DNA from: Sphingobacteriales bacterium
GTDB taxonomy: Bacteria > Bacteroidota > Bacteroidia > AKYH767-A > OLB10
Direction: 5' to 3'
NCBI GenBank assembly: GCA_021299095.1
Contig: JAJTFW010000012.1
Coordinates: forward strand, 1-47,540
Length of the DNA stretch: 47,540 nucleotides
Shown in pieces: positions 10,030 to 18,089 of this stretch. The notes below the pieces were generated by a model, which ran no database searches, had not been told where the DNA came from, and was given only the letters and a program-made list of their open reading frames with translations. Position 1 is the stretch's first letter; the number at the start of each line of letters is the position of its first letter. The position numbers and the translations under genes were made by a program.

Positions 10030-11358
10030 CTATTGCACAGCTGTATCCATCGGATCTGAATTGGATATTTGCCCATTGAGGAATGCAGGATAGGCAGAAA
10101 AGCGGTAGTAGTAAATCACGGCAAAGCAGAATGCCTGCAATCCGATGAATTTGATATTGACTGCAGCTGTGAGCATGTCGAGAAATACGAATAAGAGGGC
10201 ATAGGTGCAGGTCATTAGGAAGGCCGGCGAATATCCGCGCATTTGTAGGGACCAGCGAAATGCAAGGATGAAGGGTATGTAAAATACAAGTGTGCCAAGA
10301 AGACCGTAAACAAATAGGTTGCCCAATATGCCAACATCGCCCGGATAGAAATAGCCGAAAAAGCCACGAAATCCGCCCTGAAATTGAGCGCTTACCGTCC
10401 CATTGCCGAGCCAGGGGTGTTGACTAAACCCCCGGAGTGCAATTGCACCTTCTATGTAACGGATATTTGTCGAGTGTTCGTCGGTTTGCGCTCCGGTTAG
10501 GATGCTGGAGGCGTTGGCGAACAGGCGGACATAGTGATCTAGTAAATCTGGTCTGAACAACTGGAGTACAGTCGTCATCAGCAGCAATACACCGCCTAAA
10601 ACGAATGCATGCTTGAATTTCCGATAGGTTTCCAGGTTGCGTGCGAAATAGACGAAAAGTGTCATTCCTGCAAACAGAAGCTGGGATCGATCTTGGCCGA
10701 AAAGAACAAAGTAAGCAGCCGACAAGAGGAAAATACCATACGCAGTTTTTCTTCTCTCCCCCCAGGCCTGAATCATGGCATGGACCATCACGATCACTGC
10801 AAGGCTATGCGGGAATTCATATTGCCAACCCTTGTTGAGGGTGTATTTTACGAAGTCGGTTTCCTTATACGTGGATGGATCGATGAAAATGTAAAAGAAG
10901 GCCATCAGTGCCACACTGATGTAAAGGGCCCTGACGAAGTACTTATACAGGTATTCTGGGGTTATCCAGCCTCGAACAAGCGCCATCCAGGAAAAATAGC
11001 CGCAAAGAAAAATATAGTGTTGGCGCTGTGTAAGCAAGCCAAGCAGCAAGGGTTGGTGAAAGACACTCTTCGCCTGCCAGGCACTGATTAGTGGAAGCAG
11101 TATGAAGGGTATTAGGATCAACTGAAACAGACTCGTATTAGCCCGGCTGGTGCTGCGCAATAAATCGGCAATTGAAAAGAAACTAACCACGGCAATCAGG
11201 CCAAGGAACAATCCTTCCTCTATCAAGCCTGCGGGAAAGCGGCTCATTACCCGGAAGCTCAATATAAAGAACAGCGTCCATCCAAATCCCCGCAGGCTTT
11301 TAGTGGTTGGACGCATGGTATTCAACATGGCATCAATTGGGCTATCTTTTCCATGCAT
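10030..11358 (-). CDS. O-antigen polymerase/ligase-like membrane protein (Wzy/WaaL type)
   Basis: 442 residues with about eleven hydrophobic helices. A large soluble loop toward the C-terminal half contains RYIEGAIALRGFSQHPWLGN followed by G-rich sequence, the characteristic periplasmic loop of the Wzy/WaaL superfamily. Such proteins polymerise undecaprenyl-linked repeat units or ligate glycan to a carrier. With a flippase gene at the head of the same operon, a Wzx/Wzy-dependent pathway is the simplest reading. The start at ATG 11358 overlaps the end of the preceding sulfotransferase gene by 17 bases; ATGs at codons 11 and 15 (MLNTM) are alternatives. Polymerase versus ligase cannot be decided from sequence. 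Confidence 0.8.
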   Translation of the reverse strand: MHGKDSPIDAMLNTMRPTTKSLRGFGWTLFFILSFRVMSRFPAGLIEEGLFLGLIAVVSFFSIADLLRSTSRANTSLFQLILIPFILLPLISAWQAKSVFHQPLLLGLLTQRQHYIFLCGYFSWMALVRGWITPEYLYKYFVRALYISVALMAFFYIFIDPSTYKETDFVKYTLNKGWQYEFPHSLAVIVMVHAMIQAWGERRKTAYGIFLLSAAYFVLFGQDRSQLLFAGMTLFVYFARNLETYRKFKHAFVLGGVLLLMTTVLQLFRPDLLDHYVRLFANASSILTGAQTDEHSTNIRYIEGAIALRGFSQHPWLGNGTVSAQFQGGFRGFFGYFYPGDVGILGNLFVYGLLGTLVFYIPFILAFRWSLQMRGYSPAFLMTCTYALLFVFLDMLTAAVNIKFIGLQAFCFAVIYYYRFSAYPAFLNGQISNSDPMDTAVQ

Positions 11359-12232
11359 CGAGCTTACGCCCGATGATTTGCTCCAATCGTTTGATGTCCT
11401 GCAGATAATACTGGCTCCACAGGTTCATCAGTGCGTATGGTGTGGAATTCACTTGTTCGCGGGTGAAAAACACTTTTTTTACGGCTCTTCCCAATCTGTT
11501 TCCTAAAATACGTTTCAGGAGGATTCGGAATGGCTTGCTGGTATATAGTTTCGCAACCAACACATTCCGGGCGGTCATACCCGTATTGACTTCCTCCTCA
11601 GCAGGTAGCTCCGGATATGGTCCAAGGTTCAGAAATTCAAGAAGGCGGTCTATCGTTTGTTTTCTGTCCTCCCTTAAATCCTTGTGCAAAAGAACCATCA
11701 CCTGTTTTTTGGGAAACACATTCAGGTATCGCTCAATTTGGTCTGAATAGCGACCCAACGCGAAATATTGCTGAAAATGCAATCCGGTTTTTGGATGCTC
11801 AGCTCCGTTGTTCCAGACCTCAGCAAGCGATGTATCAATCAAGCCAAGCGCACGGTCCATGCCGTAGTGTGATTGGGCGCGTGCTATGGGTTCACGCAGG
11901 ATAATGATGATTTTTGCTTTCGGGTTGTAATCATACAGTCGCCTGGCTACTTCCGGATAGAACAAATACGACACACTCGCCTCTCCTCGAAGGCCACCTT
12001 CTTTTCCCTGGAAAAGTGCTTCGTACGCGTTATCCGATCTGACTTGGGGGGCGTTATAATAGAGTTGTTGTTGTTCAATCAGATCCCAGGAAAAGTAATT
12101 GGGTTCCTTTACGGAACTCATTGTCACTTCCGGATGCATGCTCAACAAATAATGCAGTGCACTGGTCCCGGCTTTAGCGGCCCCAACGATGAAAAAACCG
12201 GTTTTTTCCGGCTCGTTTGCTCTAACTTCCAT
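11342..12232 (-). CDS. Sulfotransferase (PAPS-dependent), third in tandem
   Basis: About 296 residues of the P-loop-like sulfotransferase fold. The 5'-phosphosulfate loop is FIVGAAKAGTSALHYLL near the N-terminus and the 3'-phosphate loop is ILREPIARAQSHY near residue 115. It should transfer sulfate from PAPS to a hydroxyl or amine, here most plausibly on the polysaccharide made by the operon. ATG 12232 is preceded by AGGGGG at good spacing, so I prefer it over the TTG at 12244, which would overlap the upstream stop by four bases. It shares NYFSW/HHF-type and WSQYYLQDIKRLE segments with its neighbour and is probably a divergent duplicate. Confidence 0.88.
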   Translation of the reverse strand: MEVRANEPEKTGFFIVGAAKAGTSALHYLLSMHPEVTMSSVKEPNYFSWDLIEQQQLYYNAPQVRSDNAYEALFQGKEGGLRGEASVSYLFYPEVARRLYDYNPKAKIIIILREPIARAQSHYGMDRALGLIDTSLAEVWNNGAEHPKTGLHFQQYFALGRYSDQIERYLNVFPKKQVMVLLHKDLREDRKQTIDRLLEFLNLGPYPELPAEEEVNTGMTARNVLVAKLYTSKPFRILLKRILGNRLGRAVKKVFFTREQVNSTPYALMNLWSQYYLQDIKRLEQIIGRKLDAWKR

Positions 12233-12240
12233 TGACCCCC

Positions 12241-13212
12241 TCAAGATACGGAATCCTCAGCTACTGCAGCGAGCCAATGATCCAGATTCCGCCCCGTTAG
12301 CGTGGCGAGCCTACGGATGTCATCACTGTAATATGCACCAAGTTGTTTTTTCAGTTCAATCGGCATGGCGTCCCCTTGGTCGGCTTTACGGAAGAGGATA
12401 TTTCTGATCAGCCTCCTGATTTTCCGGCTTCGGATGGACTTGCGCAAGAAATCTTTTATCCCTTCAAGGCGCCATAAAATCCGTGTAAAGGCCGATCGCG
12501 GTAACTCGGAAGCGTTATGCCGTTTGCCGGATAGGGCGGGCACATGCTTGCGAATTTTGAGGAACGCGCAGAGTTCCCGAACTACGGCAGCCGGGTCTTC
12601 TACCAATTGTTCATACCACAATATCAGAATTTGCTCCGGCGGAAAAATATCCATGTATCGTTTCAGGTCATCCGAATAGCAGCCTAGTTCAGTGTAGAGC
12701 GCCGCACTTCCCCAAGTTCTGTGTTTGATTTCCCGATCGTGCAGGATTGCGTTGGTCAGCGGTTCCGTTGTCATGCCCATTCGCCTTTCCATGAGATAAT
12801 GTGATTGCAAGCGGCTCACGGGTTCGCGCAATATGACAACAATGCGGGCTTGCGGGTTATAGGCATGGATTTGTGCAGCAGCCATTGGCGAGTGCAGGTA
12901 CGATGGACTGGCCTCGCCCACAGCAATGGCTTCTCCTGAAAAGCGAAACAAGTCCTCATATTCTTTTCTGTCCTTTACAAGGAGGCTGTGTAAAGGATAG
13001 GGCATACCCTGATCAATATACCGTGTGATGTTTGTCTGCGCATACCGTTTCCGAATAATCGGCCGTAGATGTTCAGGGTTTATTTCAGAGGCAAAATGAT
13101 GAGGCTCCTTGATGGGACACATGAATACATCGGGGTGCTCAGATAGCAGCGAATACAAGGCCGTTGTTCCCGCTTTTGCAGCACCAATTATGAAAAAATT
13201 CGGTTTCCCCAT
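12241..13212 (-). CDS. Sulfotransferase (PAPS-dependent), second in tandem
   Basis: 323 residues. The PAPS 5'-phosphosulfate loop FIIGAAKAGTTALYSLL begins at residue 6 and the 3'-phosphate loop VILREPVSRLQSHY lies near residue 130; KEPHHF and the C-terminal LGAYYSDDIRRLATLTGRN helix match heparan-type (Sulfotransfer_1) enzymes. It starts with ATG 13212, two bases after the stop of the first tandem sulfotransferase gene and about eight before the third, so translational coupling is likely. The three tandem proteins differ substantially outside the cofactor motifs, which suggests distinct acceptor positions rather than redundancy. Acceptor unknown. Confidence 0.9.
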   Translation of the reverse strand: MGKPNFFIIGAAKAGTTALYSLLSEHPDVFMCPIKEPHHFASEINPEHLRPIIRKRYAQTNITRYIDQGMPYPLHSLLVKDRKEYEDLFRFSGEAIAVGEASPSYLHSPMAAAQIHAYNPQARIVVILREPVSRLQSHYLMERRMGMTTEPLTNAILHDREIKHRTWGSAALYTELGCYSDDLKRYMDIFPPEQILILWYEQLVEDPAAVVRELCAFLKIRKHVPALSGKRHNASELPRSAFTRILWRLEGIKDFLRKSIRSRKIRRLIRNILFRKADQGDAMPIELKKQLGAYYSDDIRRLATLTGRNLDHWLAAVAEDSVS

Positions 13213-13214
13213 TC

Positions 13215-14123
13215 CTAATTGCTCATTCGCCAGTGAGACAGGTCTCGGCCGATGTAGCCCTCAGTTGCACGGATATCATCAGCATACAGGTCGTAAAGTT
13301 TTTTCAATTGTTCTGGATCCGGTCTGAATTTTCCATTGGGATTTGGCTTGCGTAACCGGTGCAGGATATTTCGTTTGAGTTCTACGGGTAAAAGGCTTTT
13401 CACCAGCGGTCTGAGGAGTTTTCGGATCCGTTTGTTCGACAAGAAATAGCGGAATACCGGATTCGATTGTTGACTATCAGACAGATTGTACGTGGTGCGT
13501 ACATCGGGTGTAAAGGATTCATCTACATCCAGAAAACGGAATATTCGTTTCATTGTTTCGGCCGATTTATCGCCTGAAAGATCTTCTTGTAAAACGATTA
13601 ATACGTGACTGAACCCGGATTGAAATGCACTGACCGCCTCGGAGTAAAAGCCAAGTCCGGTGTATTGCCACATGAAATCCCAGCCAGCTTTTTTACGGAC
13701 AGCCTCGGCTTCAATTGCTTTTTCCAATTCGAATGGTTCAAGACCTGCATTTCGAAAATGGTTGTAACCACTGACAAGTCTTTCCACAGGATTACGAAGC
13801 ACCAGAATGATCTTTGGATTGCCCAGTATGTTTTGGATTTCGGGTATGCTTTCTTGGTAGTAGTATGCATATCCAGTGGAAACTTCTCCTACAGCTTTTG
13901 TTTTGCAGTCGGAATAGATCTTCAGGTAATCACCTTCCGTACGGATAATCCGGTTTGCGGGTCGTGCACCCGGTTCCTTTGGATCGGGTTTTTCATAATG
14001 ACTTTGAATGAAGAAAAAAGTTTCCTTTCGTGGAATGCTGATTTCTGGATGTTGTCGCAGGTAATAGAACAGCGATGTGGTCCCCGCTTTTGCAACACCT
14101 GCCACCAAAAAGTTCGGTTTCAT
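13215..14123 (-). CDS. Sulfotransferase (PAPS-dependent), first in tandem
   Basis: 302 residues, the most divergent of the three. The PAPS loops are VAGVAKAGTTSLFYYL at residues 6-21 and LVLRNPVERLVSGYNHF near residue 113; KETFFF and EVSTGYAYYY are typical of the substrate side, and the C-terminus ends RDLSHW. The ATG at 14123 overlaps the stop of the flippase gene in an ATGA arrangement, so translation is coupled. Its position next to the flippase suggests that sulfation is part of repeat-unit or polymer synthesis rather than an unrelated function. Whether it acts before export (cytoplasmic PAPS requires this) is inferred from the absence of a signal peptide. Confidence 0.9.
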   Translation of the reverse strand: MKPNFLVAGVAKAGTTSLFYYLRQHPEISIPRKETFFFIQSHYEKPDPKEPGARPANRIIRTEGDYLKIYSDCKTKAVGEVSTGYAYYYQESIPEIQNILGNPKIILVLRNPVERLVSGYNHFRNAGLEPFELEKAIEAEAVRKKAGWDFMWQYTGLGFYSEAVSAFQSGFSHVLIVLQEDLSGDKSAETMKRIFRFLDVDESFTPDVRTTYNLSDSQQSNPVFRYFLSNKRIRKLLRPLVKSLLPVELKRNILHRLRKPNPNGKFRPDPEQLKKLYDLYADDIRATEGYIGRDLSHWRMSN

Positions 14124-15457
14124 GACTTGGTGTCTTGCTGAGGTTTAACGTGCGGCATTCCTGGAATCCAAATGCTGATGATGCCCAGGCTCAGATATGC
14201 TCTGCGAAGTGCAAAAAGGTTCTGGATGATTCGTGTCGCGCTGGAGGCAATGGCCGCACCTACGATGCCGTATTTCGGTATTAGTACGATACAGAGAAGG
14301 ACAGATAGGAGGGAGGACCAAAGAATGATTCGGTTGTATTCCTGCTGATGACCGGTCATTTGCAATAAAATTCCAACTGAACCTGTTAGTGCATTCACCA
14401 CATTACCTGCTACAAGGATTTTCATCGCAAGTTCGCCGCTTACGAACTCGGGTCCGAACAGACCAAGCAGAGGTTTCGCGAAAAGGACGATGAGTATGGA
14501 AGCAGGAATGGTTGTTATAAAAAGCATCCGCGTGGACTTGTAGATCAAATCTGCCAGGCCTGGCATGTCTTTTCTCTGATATGCTTCTGCAAACAGGGGG
14601 GCTTGTATGGCGTTTATGGCCATCAGTGCAAGTGCGGTCACCGATGCGAGCTTGAATGCCGAGTCGTAATAGGCCAGCTCGCGCGCGGTTCCAAGAAGTC
14701 CGATCAACAGATTGTCAGTCCAGTTCATAATGAAGAACACTGATCCGGTAATCATCATGGGTAGCGATTCGTTTAACACCAATCGCGTGTTGGACCTTAC
14801 GCTCTGTTCGTGAAGATTTTTTGGAACTTGCTTTCTCCAAAGGAATAGATAGGCCAGGCAAATAATCATGCAGGCCAGGGTGAAGGGCTGAGCTATGTCG
14901 GGCGACGGATTACTCTGCAGGAAAATCAGTAGCAGGCCTGTATTGAAGAGCGGAATGAGGATGCGGTATGCACTGAATCCGGTCATGTTTCGGACTCCCC
15001 TGTATGCTGCAGCATGTAATGTGATGAGGCTGAAGGCAGGAAGTGCCAACGCCATCCATCGCAATCCGTTCGCCAACAAGGGGTCGTGAAACAGGTAGAG
15101 TGAGATGGGCTCTGCAGTCAGGTATAGCAGTCCGGCACACAGGATCGATGAAATGATAACGATACGTAATATATTCCGGTATGCGGCTTGAAAGGCTGCC
15201 GTATCCTTTTCCGCTTTTGCTGCTGCGAGTTTGCGGGTTAACAGGTTGTCAAGGCCCAGCAGTGTTACAATATTGAGAAGCTGAAGCAAGGTGTAGGCCA
15301 AGGTGAAGCGACCAAGCTCCACTGGTCCGCAAAGACGTGCCACTGCCAGGGTGAACACGTATTGGGACACCATGCCCCCCGCCTTCAGGAAGAGCGCAAG
15401 CCCTCCTTTTCTCATCACTATGCGTTCTGGATTCCCGCCTGTAATAGACTCTTGCAT
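14120..15457 (-). CDS. Polysaccharide flippase (Wzx/MVF-like, MATE superfamily), first gene of operon
   Basis: 445 residues with about twelve membrane helices. The segment GGLALFLKAGGMVSQYVFTL with GRFTLAYTLLQ is the usual start of Wzx-type oligosaccharide flippases, and MATE-type repeats follow (LGLDNLLTRKLA; then AYYDSAFKLASV and PLFAEAYQRKDM in the second half). It would flip undecaprenyl-diphosphate-linked repeat units across the inner membrane. The start is ATG 15457. It is the first gene of a seven-gene run with gaps or overlaps of a few bases (flippase, three sulfotransferases, polymerase, GH5-like, GT4). I found no convincing TANNTTTG on the minus strand in the 236-base gap upstream. 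Confidence 0.88.
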   Translation of the reverse strand: MQESITGGNPERIVMRKGGLALFLKAGGMVSQYVFTLAVARLCGPVELGRFTLAYTLLQLLNIVTLLGLDNLLTRKLAAAKAEKDTAAFQAAYRNILRIVIISSILCAGLLYLTAEPISLYLFHDPLLANGLRWMALALPAFSLITLHAAAYRGVRNMTGFSAYRILIPLFNTGLLLIFLQSNPSPDIAQPFTLACMIICLAYLFLWRKQVPKNLHEQSVRSNTRLVLNESLPMMITGSVFFIMNWTDNLLIGLLGTARELAYYDSAFKLASVTALALMAINAIQAPLFAEAYQRKDMPGLADLIYKSTRMLFITTIPASILIVLFAKPLLGLFGPEFVSGELAMKILVAGNVVNALTGSVGILLQMTGHQQEYNRIILWSSLLSVLLCIVLIPKYGIVGAAIASSATRIIQNLFALRRAYLSLGIISIWIPGMPHVKPQQDTKS

Positions 15458-15603
15458 AAGTCTTCAAAGTTCAGTCATTTTATACCTGTAGCAAGGCAGA
15501 GGGCCAACCTTCTATGGACAGTTTTCCACGGCACAATGAACGAAGTTTGGGGCTCTTTTCAGAGGATTTCAGAGGGAGTCGAATGCCTTTGCTTCACAAA
15601 TAC

Positions 15604-15618
15604 TTAACACTATGTTAA
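15604..15618. promoter_or_regulatory. Inverted repeat TTAAC-N5-GTTAA (copy A of four)
   Basis: A perfect 5+5 inverted repeat that starts 49 bases upstream of the -7 element at 15653. Similar repeats precede three other transcription units of the surface island (16822, 23383, 28443). It could be a binding site for a shared dimeric regulator. Confidence 0.4.
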
Positions 15619-15652
15619 TTCAGAGCTTTCGCCCCTTGCAGCGGCCTAGGCG

Positions 15653-15660
15653 TAGCTTTG
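15653..15660 (+). promoter_or_regulatory. Candidate -7 element (TAGCTTTG)
   Basis: Exact TANNTTTG match, 33 bases before ATG 15694. It shows that the TTG at 15658 in the same frame is promoter sequence rather than a start. Confidence 0.55.
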
Positions 15661-15693
15661 TCCGTCGGTAAAACCATAACCTCTGCAACCTCC

Positions 15694-16782
15694 ATGAACC
15701 GTAATTTGCTTCGCACCGCACTGCTTTGTTTTGCCTTGTTCGGATTGGCGCATATCGTTCGTGCTCAGAATGGTTTTGAAAAACTGATCGTTGAACGCTA
15801 TTATGTAGTGGGCGCTGCCGATACGGTTGATTCGCAACTGAACGGTAATCTTCCGTTGGGTGCAGTTACCTATCGGGTTTACGTTGATATGGCTCCTGTG
15901 TATAGATTTCAGGCCTGCTATGGTGTGATGGGTCACGAACTGAAACTGAAGACATCCACCCGATTCTACAATTGTCCGGCTGCTGATGGTATCCTGGCGA
16001 ATGATATCCACCCTACATCCTTAAAGGTTCGTGCCGGCATGCTTGATAGCTGGATTTCTGTGGGTGCTGCTGGGCTCGATTATCAGGGTGTGCTCAAGTC
16101 TGAAGACGATACCACACAAAGCCTGGTTTTCGAAAATCAGCAGGGAATGCTTCGTAACAACGATACCTCTGCAGGTATTCCCTTGACTGAACGCGATGGT
16201 ATGCGCTTTCTCCGACTCCAACCAGCAGTCAATTCATTCAATCTGGAACAGGACCTGCGACTGTTCGACTACGCAAAGCGAAACGAGGTAAGAGGTACCA
16301 TTCGCACCACGGATGGTGCCTGGGCATCGTATGGTGGTACCGTTGGTCCGCAGCCCGAAAACCGGGTGCTGATAGCACAGCTAACCACCGATGGCTTGTT
16401 GGAACTTGAGTTAAATTTTCAGTTGGCAGTCCCCGGAGGCGGATCGGAGAAATATGTAGCCCGTGCTCCCCAGCAAGATGAAACACTGCGCACGGATTTG
16501 ATTTTTTTCAGTCACCCAGGGAAGCAGGCTCCGGTGGTTGAATTGCAGGCAAACCGTGCGTCTAAACGATCGATAATCCTACAAGCTGAAGCCACAGATC
16601 CCGACGATTCTGTCAAACGGGTCGATTTTTATAACAATGAACGCCTTGTTTTTTCCGATTTCGAAGCGCCTTTTGAGTTTGAATTGAAGCCCCCGGGCAC
16701 TGGTTCAGCAGGCTTTTTTTATGCCAAAGCGTACGATTCTGCCGGAATACCCTCACAATCGTCCACAATCAAAGTGGATTGA
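15694..16782 (+). CDS. Secreted protein of the NGLExxIVExYYV family, with Ig-like domain (member A)
   Basis: 362 residues. A signal peptide (MNRNLLRTALLCFALFG...RAQ) is followed by QNGFEKLIVERYYVV, the opening of a domain repeated in four proteins of this window. Shared landmarks are LPLGAVTYRVYVDMAP, YGVMGHELKLKTST, LDSWISVGAAG, GVLKSEDD, NDTSAGIPLTERDG and NRVLIAQLTTDGLLELELNFQL. From about residue 285 an Ig-like (Big_9-type) module follows, with VVELQANR, LQAEATDPDDSVKRVDFYNN and FYAKAYDSAG. Unlike its paralogues it has no type IX sorting tail, so it may stay periplasmic or be exported another way. I do not recognise a named family for the N-terminal domain. It has its own promoter and upstream inverted repeat. 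Confidence 0.8.
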   Translation: MNRNLLRTALLCFALFGLAHIVRAQNGFEKLIVERYYVVGAADTVDSQLNGNLPLGAVTYRVYVDMAPVYRFQACYGVMGHELKLKTSTRFYNCPAADGILANDIHPTSLKVRAGMLDSWISVGAAGLDYQGVLKSEDDTTQSLVFENQQGMLRNNDTSAGIPLTERDGMRFLRLQPAVNSFNLEQDLRLFDYAKRNEVRGTIRTTDGAWASYGGTVGPQPENRVLIAQLTTDGLLELELNFQLAVPGGGSEKYVARAPQQDETLRTDLIFFSHPGKQAPVVELQANRASKRSIILQAEATDPDDSVKRVDFYNNERLVFSDFEAPFEFELKPPGTGSAGFFYAKAYDSAGIPSQSSTIKVD

Positions 16783-16821
16783 ACGGAACGTAGGTTAAGA
16801 AATCCTTAGCCCACCAACGCC

Positions 16822-16836
16822 TTAACATAGGCTTAA
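16822..16836. promoter_or_regulatory. Inverted-repeat-like element TTAAC-N5-CTTAA (copy B of four)
   Basis: TTAAC, five bases, then CTTAA (one mismatch to the GTTAA half-site of copy A). It starts 59 bases upstream of the weak -7 candidate GAATTTTG at 16881-16888, ahead of the TonB-receptor operon. Confidence 0.35.
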
Positions 16837-16880
16837 TCCAAACATAACGCTGGCTTTTCATCCGGCGACGGCCATTTGGA

Positions 16881-16888
16881 GAATTTTG
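16881..16888 (+). promoter_or_regulatory. Weak -7 candidate (GAATTTTG) for the TonB-receptor operon
   Basis: One mismatch (G for T) to TANNTTTG, 66 bases before ATG 16955. It is listed mainly because its distance to the upstream repeat fits the pattern of the other units. Confidence 0.25.
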
Positions 16889-16954
16889 CGGAACTGTAAA
16901 ACAGGCAGTTTATTCCACTCATTCTTGCTCCATCAAACCACCCATACACCCATC

Positions 16955-18049
16955 ATGAAAAAACTCCTTACTCTTTTGCTATTCACCTGTTTCTTTTCTG
17001 CTTCGTTTGCCCAGAATGGACTCGAAGACGTGATTATAGAACGGTATTATGTTTCTGAGGCCAACGATACCTTGGCCAACGGGGTTGGCGGCATCCTGCC
17101 TGTCGGCTCGGTTACATACCGGATTTACCTCGATATGTTGCCGGGATATAAATTCCAGGTTGCTTATGGTGTGGCTAATCACGAAATGCGCATTGAAACC
17201 AGCACCTTGTTTTTCAATAACGAAGACCGTGGTTCAACGACTCCGAATTTTTCAGTCATCAATGCTGCAAAAAACACGGTCATGGTTGACTCCTGGCTTT
17301 CCTGCGGTGCTGCTTGTGTCGGCCGCATGGGCGTCCTCAAGACCGAGGACGATGGCGTGAGTAATATCGTAAACACATTTGTTCCTCAGGTGCTGCAGAA
17401 CAGTGATCCGATTGTGGGTATTCCACTGACCTTGCAGGACGGATTGATCCTGGGTACTCCAGAGCCTTTTACCGAGCTTGGTATCACCAATGAGATTGCG
17501 GTATTCGACAACCAGAATGACGGAACGAATGGCCCTGTGTTCTCCACCTTCAACGGTTCATGGTCCGCGCTGAACGGAGCTTCAGGTCCTGATTCACTCA
17601 CCAACAAGTTGCTGATTGCCCAAATCACAACAGATGGTAATTTCTGCTTCAAGCTCAACATACAGTTGCGTACACCTACTCCTGGAATTGTAGAAAACTA
17701 CGTATGGAGCAATCCAACTGGAAGCGAAATACTGTTCCCGGCGCTGCAATACTGTGCCAATGTGGGAAATCCGGAGATTGCCACCGAAACACCTGCTCCT
17801 GCATTTAGTGTATATCCCAATCCTTCTGCCGATGTATTCAGTATGTGGGTTTTCGGATCACGCGTACAAGGGGATTACAACTACCGCGTTTATGCGCTTG
17901 ATGGCCGCACAGTTCTGAATCGTCGCCTAGGTGTATTGAATAGTGATGTCATGGAGAAAATCGATCTGGGATCGCTCGAGTCAGGTGTGTATTTCGTTGA
18001 ACTCGAATTCGAAGGAAAAACAACTACCCGAAAAATCGTTAAGCGCTGA
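16955..18049 (+). CDS. T9SS-secreted protein of the NGLExxIVExYYV family (member B)
   Basis: 364 residues. A classic signal peptide (MKKLLTLLLFTCFFSASFAQ) precedes QNGLEDVIIERYYV and the full family domain to about residue 275: LPVGSVTYRIYLDMLPGYKF, YGVANHEMRIETST, FFNNEDRG, VDSWLSCGAACVGRMGVLK, NSDPIVGIPLTLQDG and LLIAQITTDGNFCFKLNIQL. The C-terminal 75 residues are a type A T9SS sorting domain: SVYPNPSADVF, YALDGRTV, GVYFVELEFEG and the basic end KIVKR. It is therefore likely exported and surface-attached. It is the first gene of a probable four-gene operon with the TonB receptor 40 bases downstream. An upstream TTG in the same frame (16886) lies in promoter sequence and is rejected. Confidence 0.82.
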   Translation: MKKLLTLLLFTCFFSASFAQNGLEDVIIERYYVSEANDTLANGVGGILPVGSVTYRIYLDMLPGYKFQVAYGVANHEMRIETSTLFFNNEDRGSTTPNFSVINAAKNTVMVDSWLSCGAACVGRMGVLKTEDDGVSNIVNTFVPQVLQNSDPIVGIPLTLQDGLILGTPEPFTELGITNEIAVFDNQNDGTNGPVFSTFNGSWSALNGASGPDSLTNKLLIAQITTDGNFCFKLNIQLRTPTPGIVENYVWSNPTGSEILFPALQYCANVGNPEIATETPAPAFSVYPNPSADVFSMWVFGSRVQGDYNYRVYALDGRTVLNRRLGVLNSDVMEKIDLGSLESGVYFVELEFEGKTTTRKIVKR

Positions 18050-18089
18050 TTTTTCAGCCTGAAACCCCCTCAGCGAAGATTACGCGCGT

